DNA of 7,309 nt from an uncultured Acidimicrobiia bacterium (GCA_937949585.1 CALEDW010000033.1:1-7309), one strand, 5' to 3'. Counted from the stretch's first letter, positions 1-6,034 are shown. Program-made: numbers and translations. Notes: a model not told the origin generated them from the letters alone.

Positions 1-1
1 G

Positions 2-1504
2 GGCGCGGCGGTGACCGAGCAGCCTTGGGGACCGGGCTGGCGGGTGAGCACGTGCGCCTACGTGGTGAGCCTCCTCGATCCCCGGGTGGTGCGCGACCTC
101 GAGCTGGGCCGACACGGGTACCGGGTGCTGCCCCAGGGCCCGTACTTCGCGCCTCGGCCCGACGGCCGGCCGCTGCGACTCTGGGCCGACCCGGCCCGCC
201 GGCGCGACGAGCTGCGCCGCCACGCACCGGGCGATGCCGACGCCTACGAGGACTGGCAGGCCTGGCTGGAGCGGCTCGCGGCGGCGGTGGCGCCGGTGCT
301 GCTCGCCCCGCCGCCGGCGTTCGGGTCGCGCCGACCGGCCGACCTGGTCGACGTCGCCCGCTTCTTCTGGCGGCTGCGCGGCTTCGACACCCGGATGGTT
401 GCCGACCTCACCCGGGTGTTCACCGACAGCGTCGCCGACCTCGTCGAGGAGCGCTTCACCGGCGAAGCGCTGCGGGCCGTCCTCGCCGTGAGCGGTGTGA
501 TCGGCACCTGGGGCGGGCCCCGCCGGGGCGGCAGCGCCTACGTGATGCTGCACCACAAGATCGGTCCGGCCCTCGCCGCCCACCTGGGCCACGACCCCGC
601 CGCCGCGGGGTGGGGGTTCCCGGTCGGGGGGATGGGCGGGCTCACGGCGGCGTTGGCGGCTGCCGCCCGCACCCGGGGCGCCGAGTTGCGCACGGGCACG
701 GCCGTCGAGCGGATCCTCACCCGGGACGGGAGGGTCACCGGCGTGGCCACCTCCGACGGGACGGAGATCCGGGCGCGGGCGGTCGTCGCGGCCACCCATC
801 CCCAGCTGACCTTCCTGCGCCAGCTCGATCCGGCGGAGCTGCCGGACGGGTTCGTCGCCGACCTGCGCCGCTGGCGGTCGCGCTCAGGGGTGGTGAAGGT
901 GAACCTGGCCGTCGACCGGCTCCCGGCGTTCCGCGGGGTCGACGGGTTCGACCCCGAGGTGCACGGCGGCACGATCGTGCTCGCCGATTCGATCGATGCG
1001 CTCGAGGGCGCGTTCCGGGAGGCGGAGGACGGGCGGGCCGCCACCCGTCCGTTCGCCGACGTGTGCATCCCGTCGGTGGTCGACGACACGCTGGCCCCAC
1101 CCGGGCACCACGTCGTATCGCTGTTCACCGAGTGGGTTCCCCATACCTGGGCCGACCGCCCCGACGCCGTTGCGCTCGCCGAGTACGCCGACCGGGTGAT
1201 CGAGCTCATGGACGAGGCGGCGCCCGGGTTCGCCGCCTCGGTGCTGCACCGCCAGGTGCTCGGCCCCCACGAGCTCGCCGGTACGTACGGGCTCGTCGGC
1301 GGCAACATCTTCCACGGGGAGCTCTCCCCCTCCCAGTTGTTCCACCTCCGGCCGGCGCCGGGTTGGACCGACCACCGCAGCCCGGTCCGGGGGCTCTACC
1401 AGGCGTCGTCGGCGACCCACGGAGGCGGCGGCGTCACCGGGATCCCGGGCCTGCACGCCGCGGCGGCGGTCGTCGCCGACCATCGGGCCGGCCGCCTGCG
1501 CTGA
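2..1504 (+). CDS. FAD-dependent oxidoreductase, PYROXD2/phytoene-desaturase-like, 5' truncated by window edge
   Basis: Amine-oxidase-fold flavoprotein of the group annotated as NAD(P)/FAD-dependent oxidoreductase or PYROXD2-like; the substrate is unknown. The frame is open from the first bases. The visible start, GAAVTEQPW then RVSTCAYVVSLL, matches the stretch that follows the N-terminal dinucleotide-binding GxGxxG helix in this family. About 35-45 residues, including that motif, therefore lie upstream, and the GTG at 11 is not the true start. About 500 residues are present. The middle has the family's IPSVVDDTLAPPGHHVVSLF segment (about nt 1067-1123). Near the C-terminus come NIFHGELSPSQLFHLRPAPG (about nt 1304-1363) and the FAD-contacting GGGVTGIPG (about nt 1424-1450). 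Many relatives have HPGGGV where this one has HGGGGV. It ends 5 bp from the stop of the convergent aminotransferase gene. Family assignment is strong; the exact reaction is not inferable. Confidence 0.9.
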   Translation, partial: GAAVTEQPWGPGWRVSTCAYVVSLLDPRVVRDLELGRHGYRVLPQGPYFAPRPDGRPLRLWADPARRRDELRRHAPGDADAYEDWQAWLERLAAAVAPVLLAPPPAFGSRRPADLVDVARFFWRLRGFDTRMVADLTRVFTDSVADLVEERFTGEALRAVLAVSGVIGTWGGPRRGGSAYVMLHHKIGPALAAHLGHDPAAAGWGFPVGGMGGLTAALAAAARTRGAELRTGTAVERILTRDGRVTGVATSDGTEIRARAVVAATHPQLTFLRQLDPAELPDGFVADLRRWRSRSGVVKVNLAVDRLPAFRGVDGFDPEVHGGTIVLADSIDALEGAFREAEDGRAATRPFADVCIPSVVDDTLAPPGHHVVSLFTEWVPHTWADRPDAVALAEYADRVIELMDEAAPGFAASVLHRQVLGPHELAGTYGLVGGNIFHGELSPSQLFHLRPAPGWTDHRSPVRGLYQASSATHGGGGVTGIPGLHAAAAVVADHRAGRLR

Positions 1505-1515
1505 GGTGCTCAGGC
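1494..1515. terminator. Possible bidirectional hairpin over two convergent stop codons
   Basis: CTGAG (1501-1505), loop GTG, CTCAG (1509-1513) is a perfect short stem that includes both stop codons (TGA 1502-1504 on plus; TGA on minus read from 1512-1510). A competing stem pairs GCCTG (1494-1498) with CAGGC (1511-1515). There is no T-run on either side, so it is not a standard intrinsic terminator. Part of the symmetry simply comes from two facing TGA codons. Confidence 0.2.
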
Positions 1516-2754
1516 GTCGGTACGGGTGGCGGTGAGCGCGGCACCGAACGCGGCGAGGGCCTCGTCGATCTCGGCGTCGCTCACCACCAGCGGCGGCATC
1601 CAGCGCACGACGTGACCCCACGTCCCGGCCGTCATGAGCAGGAGCCGTCCCTCCCGGCGGCAGTGCTCCAGCACGGCCGCGGCACGCTCGGGGTCCGGCC
1701 GGCCGGTGCCGGGGTGCGCGAGCTCGCAGCCCACCATGAGTCCGGGTCCCCGGATGCGGCACAGCCCCGGATCGGCCTGCGCGAGGGCGGCCAGTCCGGC
1801 CCGGAGCCGGTCGCCGCGGGCCACCACGGCGTCGAGGAACCCGGGGGCCGTGAGCACCTCGATGGTGGCCAGGGCTGCGGCGCAGCCGATCGGGTTGCCG
1901 CCGTAGGTCCCGCCGTGGCTGCCGCGGGGCCACCGGGCCATGAGCCCGGCCGGGGCGCCCACCGCCGAGATCGGGAACCCCGAAGCCATCCCCTTGGCCA
2001 GTACGATCACGTCGGGTTCGAGCCCCGCCGCCTCCACCGCGAACATGCGCCCGGTGCGACCGAAGCCGGTCTGCACCTCGTCGGCCACGAACAGGATCCC
2101 GTGGCGCTCGCACCGCTCGGCGACCCCGGCCAAGAACCGTTCCGGCGCAGGCAGGTAGCCCCCTTCCCCGAGGACCGGCTCGATCACCATCGCCGCGGTC
2201 TCCGCCGGGGCGCTCTGGCCCGCCAGGAGCAGGTCGAGCCCCTCGAGCGCAGCGTCGACCTCGGTGTCGTCGGCGGGGAACGGGGCCACGAAGATCCCCG
2301 ACGGCAGCGGGGCGTGCCCGGCGCGATAGACGGTCTTCGAGGTCGTCATGGCCATCGTGAGGTGCGTGCGCCCGTGGAACGACCCCTGGAACACCACGAC
2401 GTGCGGCCGACCGGTGACCTGCTTGGCGAGCTTCACCGCGGCCTCGGTCGCCTCGGCGCCGGAGTTGGCGAAGAAGAAGGTGTCGATCGACCCGGGGGTG
2501 AGCTCGGCCAGGCGGGCCGCCAGCGACTCCAGCAGCGGGTGCCGGTAGCAGTTGACCTGCGCGTGGATGAAGCGGGCCGCCTGCTCCTGGATCGCCTGCA
2601 CCACCCTCGGGTGGCAGTGCCCGGTGGAGGTGACGGCGATGCCCGAGGTGAAGTCGAGGTAGGTGGTGCCGTCGGCGGCCCGGACCCGGCACCCCCGGCC
2701 CTCCACGACCTCCAGGTCGGTCACCCGGAACCAGACGTCGGCGAGCGGGCTCAC
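1510..2754 (-). CDS. Class III PLP-dependent aminotransferase (4-aminobutyrate aminotransferase type)
   Basis: Class III (fold type I) aminotransferase that moves an amino group from an omega-amino donor to a 2-oxo acid using pyridoxal phosphate; closest in feel to actinobacterial GabT proteins. With the start chosen here it has 414 residues. Visible motifs are LDFTSGIAVTSTGHCHPRVV near the N-terminus, NSGAEATEAAVKLAK (from about 97) and GSFHGRT (about 124-130). The PLP-nitrogen Asp is Asp225 in FVADEVQTGFGRTG, the Schiff-base Lys is Lys254 in LAKGMASGFP, and the C-terminal RWMPPLVVSDAEIDEAL is typical. Start choice: GTG at 2754 has GGAG (2762-2765) with a 7-nt spacer. An in-frame ATG at 2808 would add 18 residues but overlaps msrB by 20 bp and lacks a Shine-Dalgarno site. 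It lies 34 bp downstream of msrB on the same strand and is probably cotranscribed. Substrate (GABA, another omega-amino acid or acetylornithine) is not settled, so no symbol is given. Confidence 0.93.
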   Translation of the reverse strand: MSPLADVWFRVTDLEVVEGRGCRVRAADGTTYLDFTSGIAVTSTGHCHPRVVQAIQEQAARFIHAQVNCYRHPLLESLAARLAELTPGSIDTFFFANSGAEATEAAVKLAKQVTGRPHVVVFQGSFHGRTHLTMAMTTSKTVYRAGHAPLPSGIFVAPFPADDTEVDAALEGLDLLLAGQSAPAETAAMVIEPVLGEGGYLPAPERFLAGVAERCERHGILFVADEVQTGFGRTGRMFAVEAAGLEPDVIVLAKGMASGFPISAVGAPAGLMARWPRGSHGGTYGGNPIGCAAALATIEVLTAPGFLDAVVARGDRLRAGLAALAQADPGLCRIRGPGLMVGCELAHPGTGRPDPERAAAVLEHCRREGRLLLMTAGTWGHVVRWMPPLVVSDAEIDEALAAFGAALTATRTDA

Positions 2755-2761
2755 GACGGTG

Positions 2762-2765
2762 CTCC
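2762..2765 (-). promoter_or_regulatory. Shine-Dalgarno site deciding the aminotransferase start
   Basis: On the minus strand GGAG sits 7 nt before the GTG at 2754. The competing ATG at 2808 has no such site. It lies in the 34-bp gap after the msrB stop. Confidence 0.55.
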
Positions 2766-2788
2766 GCGGCCGGACCTGCGATCGCCGT

Positions 2789-3217
2789 TCACGCCCCGTC
2801 GCCGGCATCGAGGCGCAGCGCCAGCGAGTTGATGCAGTAGCGAAGCCCGGTGGGGGCCGGACCGTCGTCGAAGACGTGCCCGAGGTGCCCGCCGCACCGG
2901 GCGCAGCAGACCTCGGTGCGCACCATCCCGTGGCCGAGGTCGGTGCGGGTCCGCACGCCCTCGGCGGTGACCGGGCGGGTGAAGCTCGGCCAGCCGGTCC
3001 CCGAGTCGAACTTCGCGGTGCTGTGGAACAGCGCCGCCCCGCACCCTGCGCAGCGGTACGTGCCGGGGCGCTTCTCGTCGACGTAGGCGCCGGAGAACGG
3101 CGGTTCGGTCGCCGCCCGGCGCAGCACGGCGAACTGCTCCGGGGAGAGCCGGCGCGCCCACTCCTCGTCGCTCAGCTCCGATGCGCCGTCCGGCTCGGAC
3201 GCCTCGTCCACACCCAC
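2789..3217 (-). CDS. msrB: Peptide-methionine (R)-S-oxide reductase MsrB
   Basis: Cytosolic repair enzyme that reduces the R epimer of methionine sulfoxide in proteins, normally with thioredoxin. It has 142 residues, usual for single-domain MsrB. Two CxxC pairs, Cys56/Cys59 (CAGC) and Cys105/Cys108 (CARC), form the structural zinc site. GWPSF is at 75-79, GGHLGHVFDDGP at 109-120, and the catalytic Cys128 lies in RYCINS. The position that carries the recycling Cys in E. coli-type enzymes (SGCGWPSF) is Thr74 here (SGTGWPSF). An extra Cys104 stands next to the zinc ligand Cys105. Start: GTG at 3217, with a TAGGCT box 7 nt upstream and no good Shine-Dalgarno site, which fits a leaderless transcript; a second in-frame GTG at 3211 is possible. 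It is divergent from the response regulator and precedes the aminotransferase by 34 bp. Confidence 0.95.
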   Translation of the reverse strand: MGVDEASEPDGASELSDEEWARRLSPEQFAVLRRAATEPPFSGAYVDEKRPGTYRCAGCGAALFHSTAKFDSGTGWPSFTRPVTAEGVRTRTDLGHGMVRTEVCCARCGGHLGHVFDDGPAPTGLRYCINSLALRLDAGDGA

Positions 3218-3224
3218 CGGTCGC

Positions 3225-3230
3225 AGCCTA
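3225..3230 (-). promoter_or_regulatory. Putative -10 box of msrB
   Basis: Minus-strand TAGGCT fits TANNNT and ends 7 nt before the GTG at 3217, so the transcript should begin at or next to the start codon. No recognisable -35 box is seen. Confidence 0.45.
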
Positions 3231-3247
3231 GGTCCGGGCGGCGCCGC

Positions 3248-3267
3248 ATCTCCACAGAATCTCCACA
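3248..3267 (+). repeat. Tandem direct repeat, 11-bp period: probable response-regulator binding site
   Basis: ATCTCCACA occurs perfectly at 3248-3256 and again at 3259-3267, so the copies begin exactly 11 bp apart, about one helical turn. OmpR/PhoB-family regulators bind as head-to-tail dimers on half-sites with this period (for example pho boxes). The site lies about 45-63 bp before the inferred transcription start of the adjacent OmpR-family regulator gene, a place typical for activation from upstream. It also sits directly upstream of the msrB -10 box on the other strand. Binding by this regulator is inferred. Confidence 0.5.
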
Positions 3268-3273
3268 CACCGT

Positions 3274-3291
3274 CGCCGGCAACCACCGGCG
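3274..3291. repeat. 18-bp inverted repeat in the response-regulator promoter
   Basis: CGCCGG (3274-3279) and CCGGCG (3286-3291) are perfect inverted arms around CAACCA. They cover the place where the -35 box of the regulator promoter would be. Arms of only G and C are easily made by chance in this DNA, so an operator role is only a possibility. Confidence 0.2.
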
Positions 3292-3298
3292 GGTTCCA

Positions 3299-3304
3299 TA
3301 TCCT
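3299..3304 (+). promoter_or_regulatory. Putative -10 box of the response regulator-kinase-ribB operon
   Basis: TATCCT fits TANNNT and ends 9 nt before the ATG at 3314, which places the transcription start at about 3310-3314. A GGAG at 3309-3312 is only 1 nt from the ATG, too close to work as a Shine-Dalgarno site. No clear -35 box is seen. Confidence 0.5.
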
Positions 3305-3313
3305 GAACGGAGC

Positions 3314-4054
3314 ATGTGCGCTCCCGGCGCCGGTCCCGGCGCGCCCTCGTCGATCCTGGTGATCGAGGACGAGCCGTCGATCGCGCAGGCGGTGGCCGCA
3401 CGGCTGCGCTCCGAAGGTCACCGGGTCACCGTCGCCGCAGACGGGCCGTCGGGGGTGGAGGCGTGCGCTCGCCTCGCGCCCGACCTCGTGGTGCTCGACC
3501 TCATGCTGCCGGGCCTGGACGGCCTGTCGGTCTGCGAGCGGATCCAGGCCGAGCGGCCGGTGCCGGTGCTCATGCTCACGGCCCGCGACTCCGAGGACGA
3601 CCTCCTCACCGGGCTGGCCACCGGCGCCGACGACTACCTCACCAAGCCGTTCAGCGCTCGGGAGCTGGTGGCCCGCGTGCACGCTCTGCTGCGCCGGGTG
3701 GCCCGGGCCCGCGAGGAGGCCGGGCGCCGTCCCCCGGGCGCCGAGCTGCGGATCGGCGAGGTGGTCCTCGACCTGCCCGCCCGGCGGGCGTTCCGCGACG
3801 GCACGCCCGTGCACCTCACCCCCACCGAGTTCGAACTGCTCGCCACCCTGGCCGCCGAGCCCGACCGGGTGTTCACCCGCGAGGAGCTGCTGGCACTGGT
3901 GTGGGGGTACGAGGTGGCATCGGGGACCCGGGCGGTCGACTCCCACGTGGCCGGACTGCGCCGCAAGCTCAACCCCGGGGTGATCCGCACCGTGCACGGC
4001 GTCGGCTACGGAGCCGGTGGGGCGCTCGCCGAGGCGCAGGGGGCATCGCGGTGA
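3314..4054 (+). CDS. OmpR/PhoB-family two-component response regulator
   Basis: Cytosolic DNA-binding regulator of 246 residues, normal for the family. The receiver domain spans about residues 13-125: acidic pair Glu18/Asp19 (VIEDEPS), phospho-acceptor Asp62 in VVLDLMLPGLDG, switch Thr89 in LMLTARDS and Lys111 in YLTKPFS. The C-terminal winged helix (about 150-235) shows LTPTEFELLATLA, VFTREELLALVWG, the recognition-helix stretch RAVDSHVAGLRRKL, and RTVHGVGYG. A short Gly/Ala/Pro-rich leader (residues 2-11) precedes the receiver. ATG at 3314 is the only sensible start near it. It is 10 bp upstream of its cognate kinase gene and followed in the same operon by ribB. The 11-bp tandem repeat upstream suggests autoregulation. 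Which named system it matches (PhoP, RegX3, MtrA and so on) cannot be told. Confidence 0.95.
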   Translation: MCAPGAGPGAPSSILVIEDEPSIAQAVAARLRSEGHRVTVAADGPSGVEACARLAPDLVVLDLMLPGLDGLSVCERIQAERPVPVLMLTARDSEDDLLTGLATGADDYLTKPFSARELVARVHALLRRVARAREEAGRRPPGAELRIGEVVLDLPARRAFRDGTPVHLTPTEFELLATLAAEPDRVFTREELLALVWGYEVASGTRAVDSHVAGLRRKLNPGVIRTVHGVGYGAGGALAEAQGASR

Positions 4055-4060
4055 GGGGAG
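4055..4060 (+). promoter_or_regulatory. Shine-Dalgarno site of the histidine kinase
   Basis: GGGGAG begins directly after the response-regulator stop codon and lies 4 nt before the ATG at 4065. It supports this ATG over the in-frame GTG at 4017, which is inside the regulator gene. Confidence 0.5.
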
Positions 4061-4064
4061 CCCG

Positions 4065-5123
4065 ATGAGGCACCTGCACGCCCGTCCCCTCGACCCGTTG
4101 CCGTCGATCAAGGTCAAGCTCAGCGCCCTCATCGCCGGCGCGGTGGGGATCACGGTGCTCGTGTTCTGGGTCGGGGTCCGCTTCCTCGACCTGTGGCCGA
4201 GCGTCGCCGGCGTCGTGGCCGCCCTGGTGGCGCTGGCCTGTGTGCGGTTCCTCGCCCGGGGCCTCACCACCCCCTTGCGGGAGATGGCCGCGGCCACACA
4301 GGCGATGGCCAAGGGCGACTACTCGCAGCGGGTGAACGCCACCTCTCGCGACGAGATCGGCCGCCTGGCCCGGGCGTTCAACCAGATGGCCGGCGAGCTC
4401 GCCGAGACCGACCGGCTGCGCCGAGACCTCGTGGCGAACGTGAGCCACGAGCTGCGCACGCCGCTCGCCGCCCTCCAGGCCACCCTCGAGAACCTCGTCG
4501 ACGGGGTGAGCGAGCCCGATCCGCACACGCTGCGCACGATGCTCACCCAGGTGCAGCGGCTCGGACGGCTCGTGTCACAGCTCCTCGACCTGTCGCGCCT
4601 GGAGGCCGGGACCGTCCCCCTCGACCGCCGCTCGTTCGAGGTGGGCGTCGTGCTCGAGGCGGTGGTGCGCGAGCAGCAGGCGCGGGTCGGCGACGTGACC
4701 GTGGCCGTGCAGATCCCCGACCGGCGGCTCACCGCCGAGGCCGACCCGGAGCGGGTGCACCAGGTGGTCGCCAACCTCCTGGAGAACGCCGTGCGCCACT
4801 CGCCCCCGGGCGGGACGGTGGAACTGCGCGCCTACGCCCGCGACCGCGACGTGGTGATCGAGGTGCTCGACGAGGGACCGGGCATCCCCAGCGACGAGGC
4901 GCAGCGGGTGTTCGAGCGGTTCTACCGGGCCGACGCGGCCCGGGCCGCCGCCGACGGCGGCGCGGGCCTGGGCCTCTCCATCGCCCGCTGGATCGTCGAC
5001 CTGCACGGTGGCGACATCCGTCCCGAGCGCCGGGAGCCGCACGGCTGCCGCATGATCGTGACCTTCCCCCGCGGGGCGCCGCAGCCGCGGCCCGCCCCCC
5101 AACCCCAAGGAGCACCGGCGTGA
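4065..5123 (+). CDS. HAMP-domain sensor histidine kinase, minimal periplasmic part
   Basis: Membrane kinase of 352 residues that should autophosphorylate on His and pass phosphate to the regulator encoded 10 bp upstream. Two hydrophobic helices (about 19-39 and 45-64) are joined by only a few residues (about FLDLWP), so there is no extracellular sensor domain. The HAMP linker is about 64-116. The dimerisation/phospho-acceptor domain contains His128 in NVSHELRTPLAAL. The ATPase domain has an N box with Asn237/Asn241 (VVANLLENAVRHSPPGG), a G1 box with Asp269-Gly271-Gly273 (DEGPGIP), an F box (FERFYRAD, about 283-290) and a G2 box GGAGLGLSIA (about 298-307). The C-terminus is a Pro/Gln/Ala-rich tail of about 17 residues whose DNA also carries the ribB ribosome site. 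Start: ATG with GGGGAG 4 nt upstream. All catalytic boxes are intact. The signal is unknown; the architecture suits sensing in the membrane or through a partner. Confidence 0.95.
   Translation: MRHLHARPLDPLPSIKVKLSALIAGAVGITVLVFWVGVRFLDLWPSVAGVVAALVALACVRFLARGLTTPLREMAAATQAMAKGDYSQRVNATSRDEIGRLARAFNQMAGELAETDRLRRDLVANVSHELRTPLAALQATLENLVDGVSEPDPHTLRTMLTQVQRLGRLVSQLLDLSRLEAGTVPLDRRSFEVGVVLEAVVREQQARVGDVTVAVQIPDRRLTAEADPERVHQVVANLLENAVRHSPPGGTVELRAYARDRDVVIEVLDEGPGIPSDEAQRVFERFYRADAARAAADGGAGLGLSIARWIVDLHGGDIRPERREPHGCRMIVTFPRGAPQPRPAPQPQGAPA
5107..5112 (+). promoter_or_regulatory. Shine-Dalgarno site of ribB inside the kinase gene
   Basis: AAGGAG, 7 nt before the GTG at 5120, is the best ribosome-binding sequence in the window. 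It lies within the last codons of the kinase gene, which implies efficient and coupled translation of ribB. Confidence 0.65.
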
Positions 5124-5767
5124 CGCGTTCACCCTTCACGACCGTCGAGGATGCGTTGAAGCGGATCCGGCGGGGCGAGATGGTCCTCGTCGCCGACGAC
5201 GAGGACCGCGAGAACGAGGGTGACCTCACGATGGCCGCCCAGTGGGTGACGGCCGACGCCGTGAACTTCATGCTGCGCTGGGCCCGGGGACTGGTCTGCA
5301 TGCCGACCGACGCGGCGGTGCTGGACCGGCTGCGGATCCCTCCGATGGTCCCGCCGGGCGAGGGCGGGTCCGACACCGCCTTCGCGGTCTCGATCGATCA
5401 TCGTTCCGCCGGGAGCGGCATCGGCGCCGCCGATCGCGCCTACACGATCCGGCGGGTGGTGGCACCCGACAGCCGACCCGAGGAGTTCGTCCGCCCCGGC
5501 CACGTCTTCCCGCTGCGGGCCCGGCCCGGTGGGGTGCTGGAGCGGCGGGGGCACACGGAGGCCGCGGTCGACCTCGCCCGTCTCGCCGGGTGCGCGCCGG
5601 TGGCGGTGATCTGCGAGGTGCTCCACGACGACGGCTCGCCGGCCCGACTCCCCTACCTGGAGCTCTTCGCGGCCGAGCACCGGATCGCGATGGTGACCGT
5701 GGACCAGGTGGTGGAGTTCCGGGCCTCGGGCGGGGACCGGCGCGTCCCGCAACCGTTGTTGCTCTGA
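5120..5767 (+). CDS. ribB: 3,4-dihydroxy-2-butanone-4-phosphate synthase (RibB), monofunctional
   Basis: Converts ribulose 5-phosphate to 3,4-dihydroxy-2-butanone 4-phosphate plus formate, the four-carbon precursor of riboflavin, in the cytosol. At 215 residues it is the size of a stand-alone RibB; the GTP cyclohydrolase II half of RibBA fusions is absent. The acidic loop DDEDRENEGD (26-35) is intact, including Arg30, Glu31, Glu33 and Asp35. Also present are GLVC with Cys60, RPGHVFPLRARPGGVL (125-140), GHTEAAVDLARLAG with His145, and ICEVLHDDG with Glu166. By family alignment Glu31 and His145 are the metal ligands. The loop that reads TTGVSAADR in E. coli is GSGIGAADR here (98-106), a departure in an otherwise strongly conserved segment. 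GTG start overlaps the kinase stop as GTGA and has a strong Shine-Dalgarno site. It lies in a two-component operon rather than beside other rib genes. It could be the sole RibB or a second copy. Confidence 0.93.
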   Translation: MTRSPFTTVEDALKRIRRGEMVLVADDEDRENEGDLTMAAQWVTADAVNFMLRWARGLVCMPTDAAVLDRLRIPPMVPPGEGGSDTAFAVSIDHRSAGSGIGAADRAYTIRRVVAPDSRPEEFVRPGHVFPLRARPGGVLERRGHTEAAVDLARLAGCAPVAVICEVLHDDGSPARLPYLELFAAEHRIAMVTVDQVVEFRASGGDRRVPQPLLL

Positions 5768-5773
5768 GCGGCG

Positions 5774-6028
5774 TCAGCGGCCCGGCTCTTCGCCGACCTC
5801 GGCCAGCGCGGCCCGCAGGGCGGCGCGCAGCCGCCGGGCCTCGTCCGGCCGCAGGTAGGCGACGACCCCGGTGCCGGCGCCGCCGCGCTCCTCGAGCGTG
5901 AGCGTGACCCTGGGTGTGCCGTCGGCCGAGACATCGGGGTCGTCGGTGAGCCCGACCATCCAGGAGACCGCCGGACGGTCCGGGTCGGGCGGGTCGCCCG
6001 TGAGCGCGTCGTCGATCGAGCGGCGCAC
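5774..6028 (-). CDS. Small hypothetical protein, 84 aa
   Basis: I do not recognise this protein. It is acidic to neutral and soluble, with no signal peptide, membrane helix or cysteine. The N-terminal part is loop-like and rich in Asp and Pro (about 9-36). The middle (about 38-60) alternates as expected for beta strands (RVTLTLEER, then GVVAYL). The end is an Arg/Ala/Leu amphipathic helix (about 62-79). It is accepted as a gene because it fills the space between ribB and the lysoplasmalogenase exactly (stop 6 bp from the ribB stop, start 24 bp after the upstream gene) and has a TACCCT box 6 nt before its GTG. No competing frame there encodes a recognisable protein. The start could be later, and the function is unknown. 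Confidence 0.6.
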   Translation of the reverse strand: MRRSIDDALTGDPPDPDRPAVSWMVGLTDDPDVSADGTPRVTLTLEERGGAGTGVVAYLRPDEARRLRAALRAALAEVGEEPGR

Positions 6029-6034
6029 CCCGCC

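Noticed and set aside
884..2692. 602-codon minus-strand open frame
   Set aside because: An out-of-frame shadow of the aminotransferase continuing antisense into the oxidoreductase; low-complexity Arg/Gly/Pro product.
25..2832. 935-codon plus-strand open frame spanning two genes
   Set aside because: It reads the oxidoreductase in a wrong frame and then the aminotransferase antisense. The product is Arg/Pro/Gly-rich with no recognisable motif; GC-rich DNA has few stops in such frames.
3238..3247. 10-bp palindrome GCGGCGCCGC in the divergent promoter region
   Set aside because: Only G and C; such palindromes are common by chance at this composition and nothing else marks it.
3309..3312. GGAG before the response-regulator ATG as a Shine-Dalgarno site
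   Set aside because: Only 1 nt separates it from the ATG, too short for ribosome pairing; the TATCCT box at leaderless distance explains the start better.
3218..4312. Upstream in-frame extension of msrB to 4312
   Set aside because: The extra ~365 codons are antisense to the response regulator and kinase. MsrB homology starts only after the GTG at 3217, where the promoter box also lies.
4193..5119. In-frame open extension upstream of ribB through the kinase gene
   Set aside because: Low-complexity shadow of the kinase; ribB homology and the AAGGAG site fix the start at the GTG at 5120.
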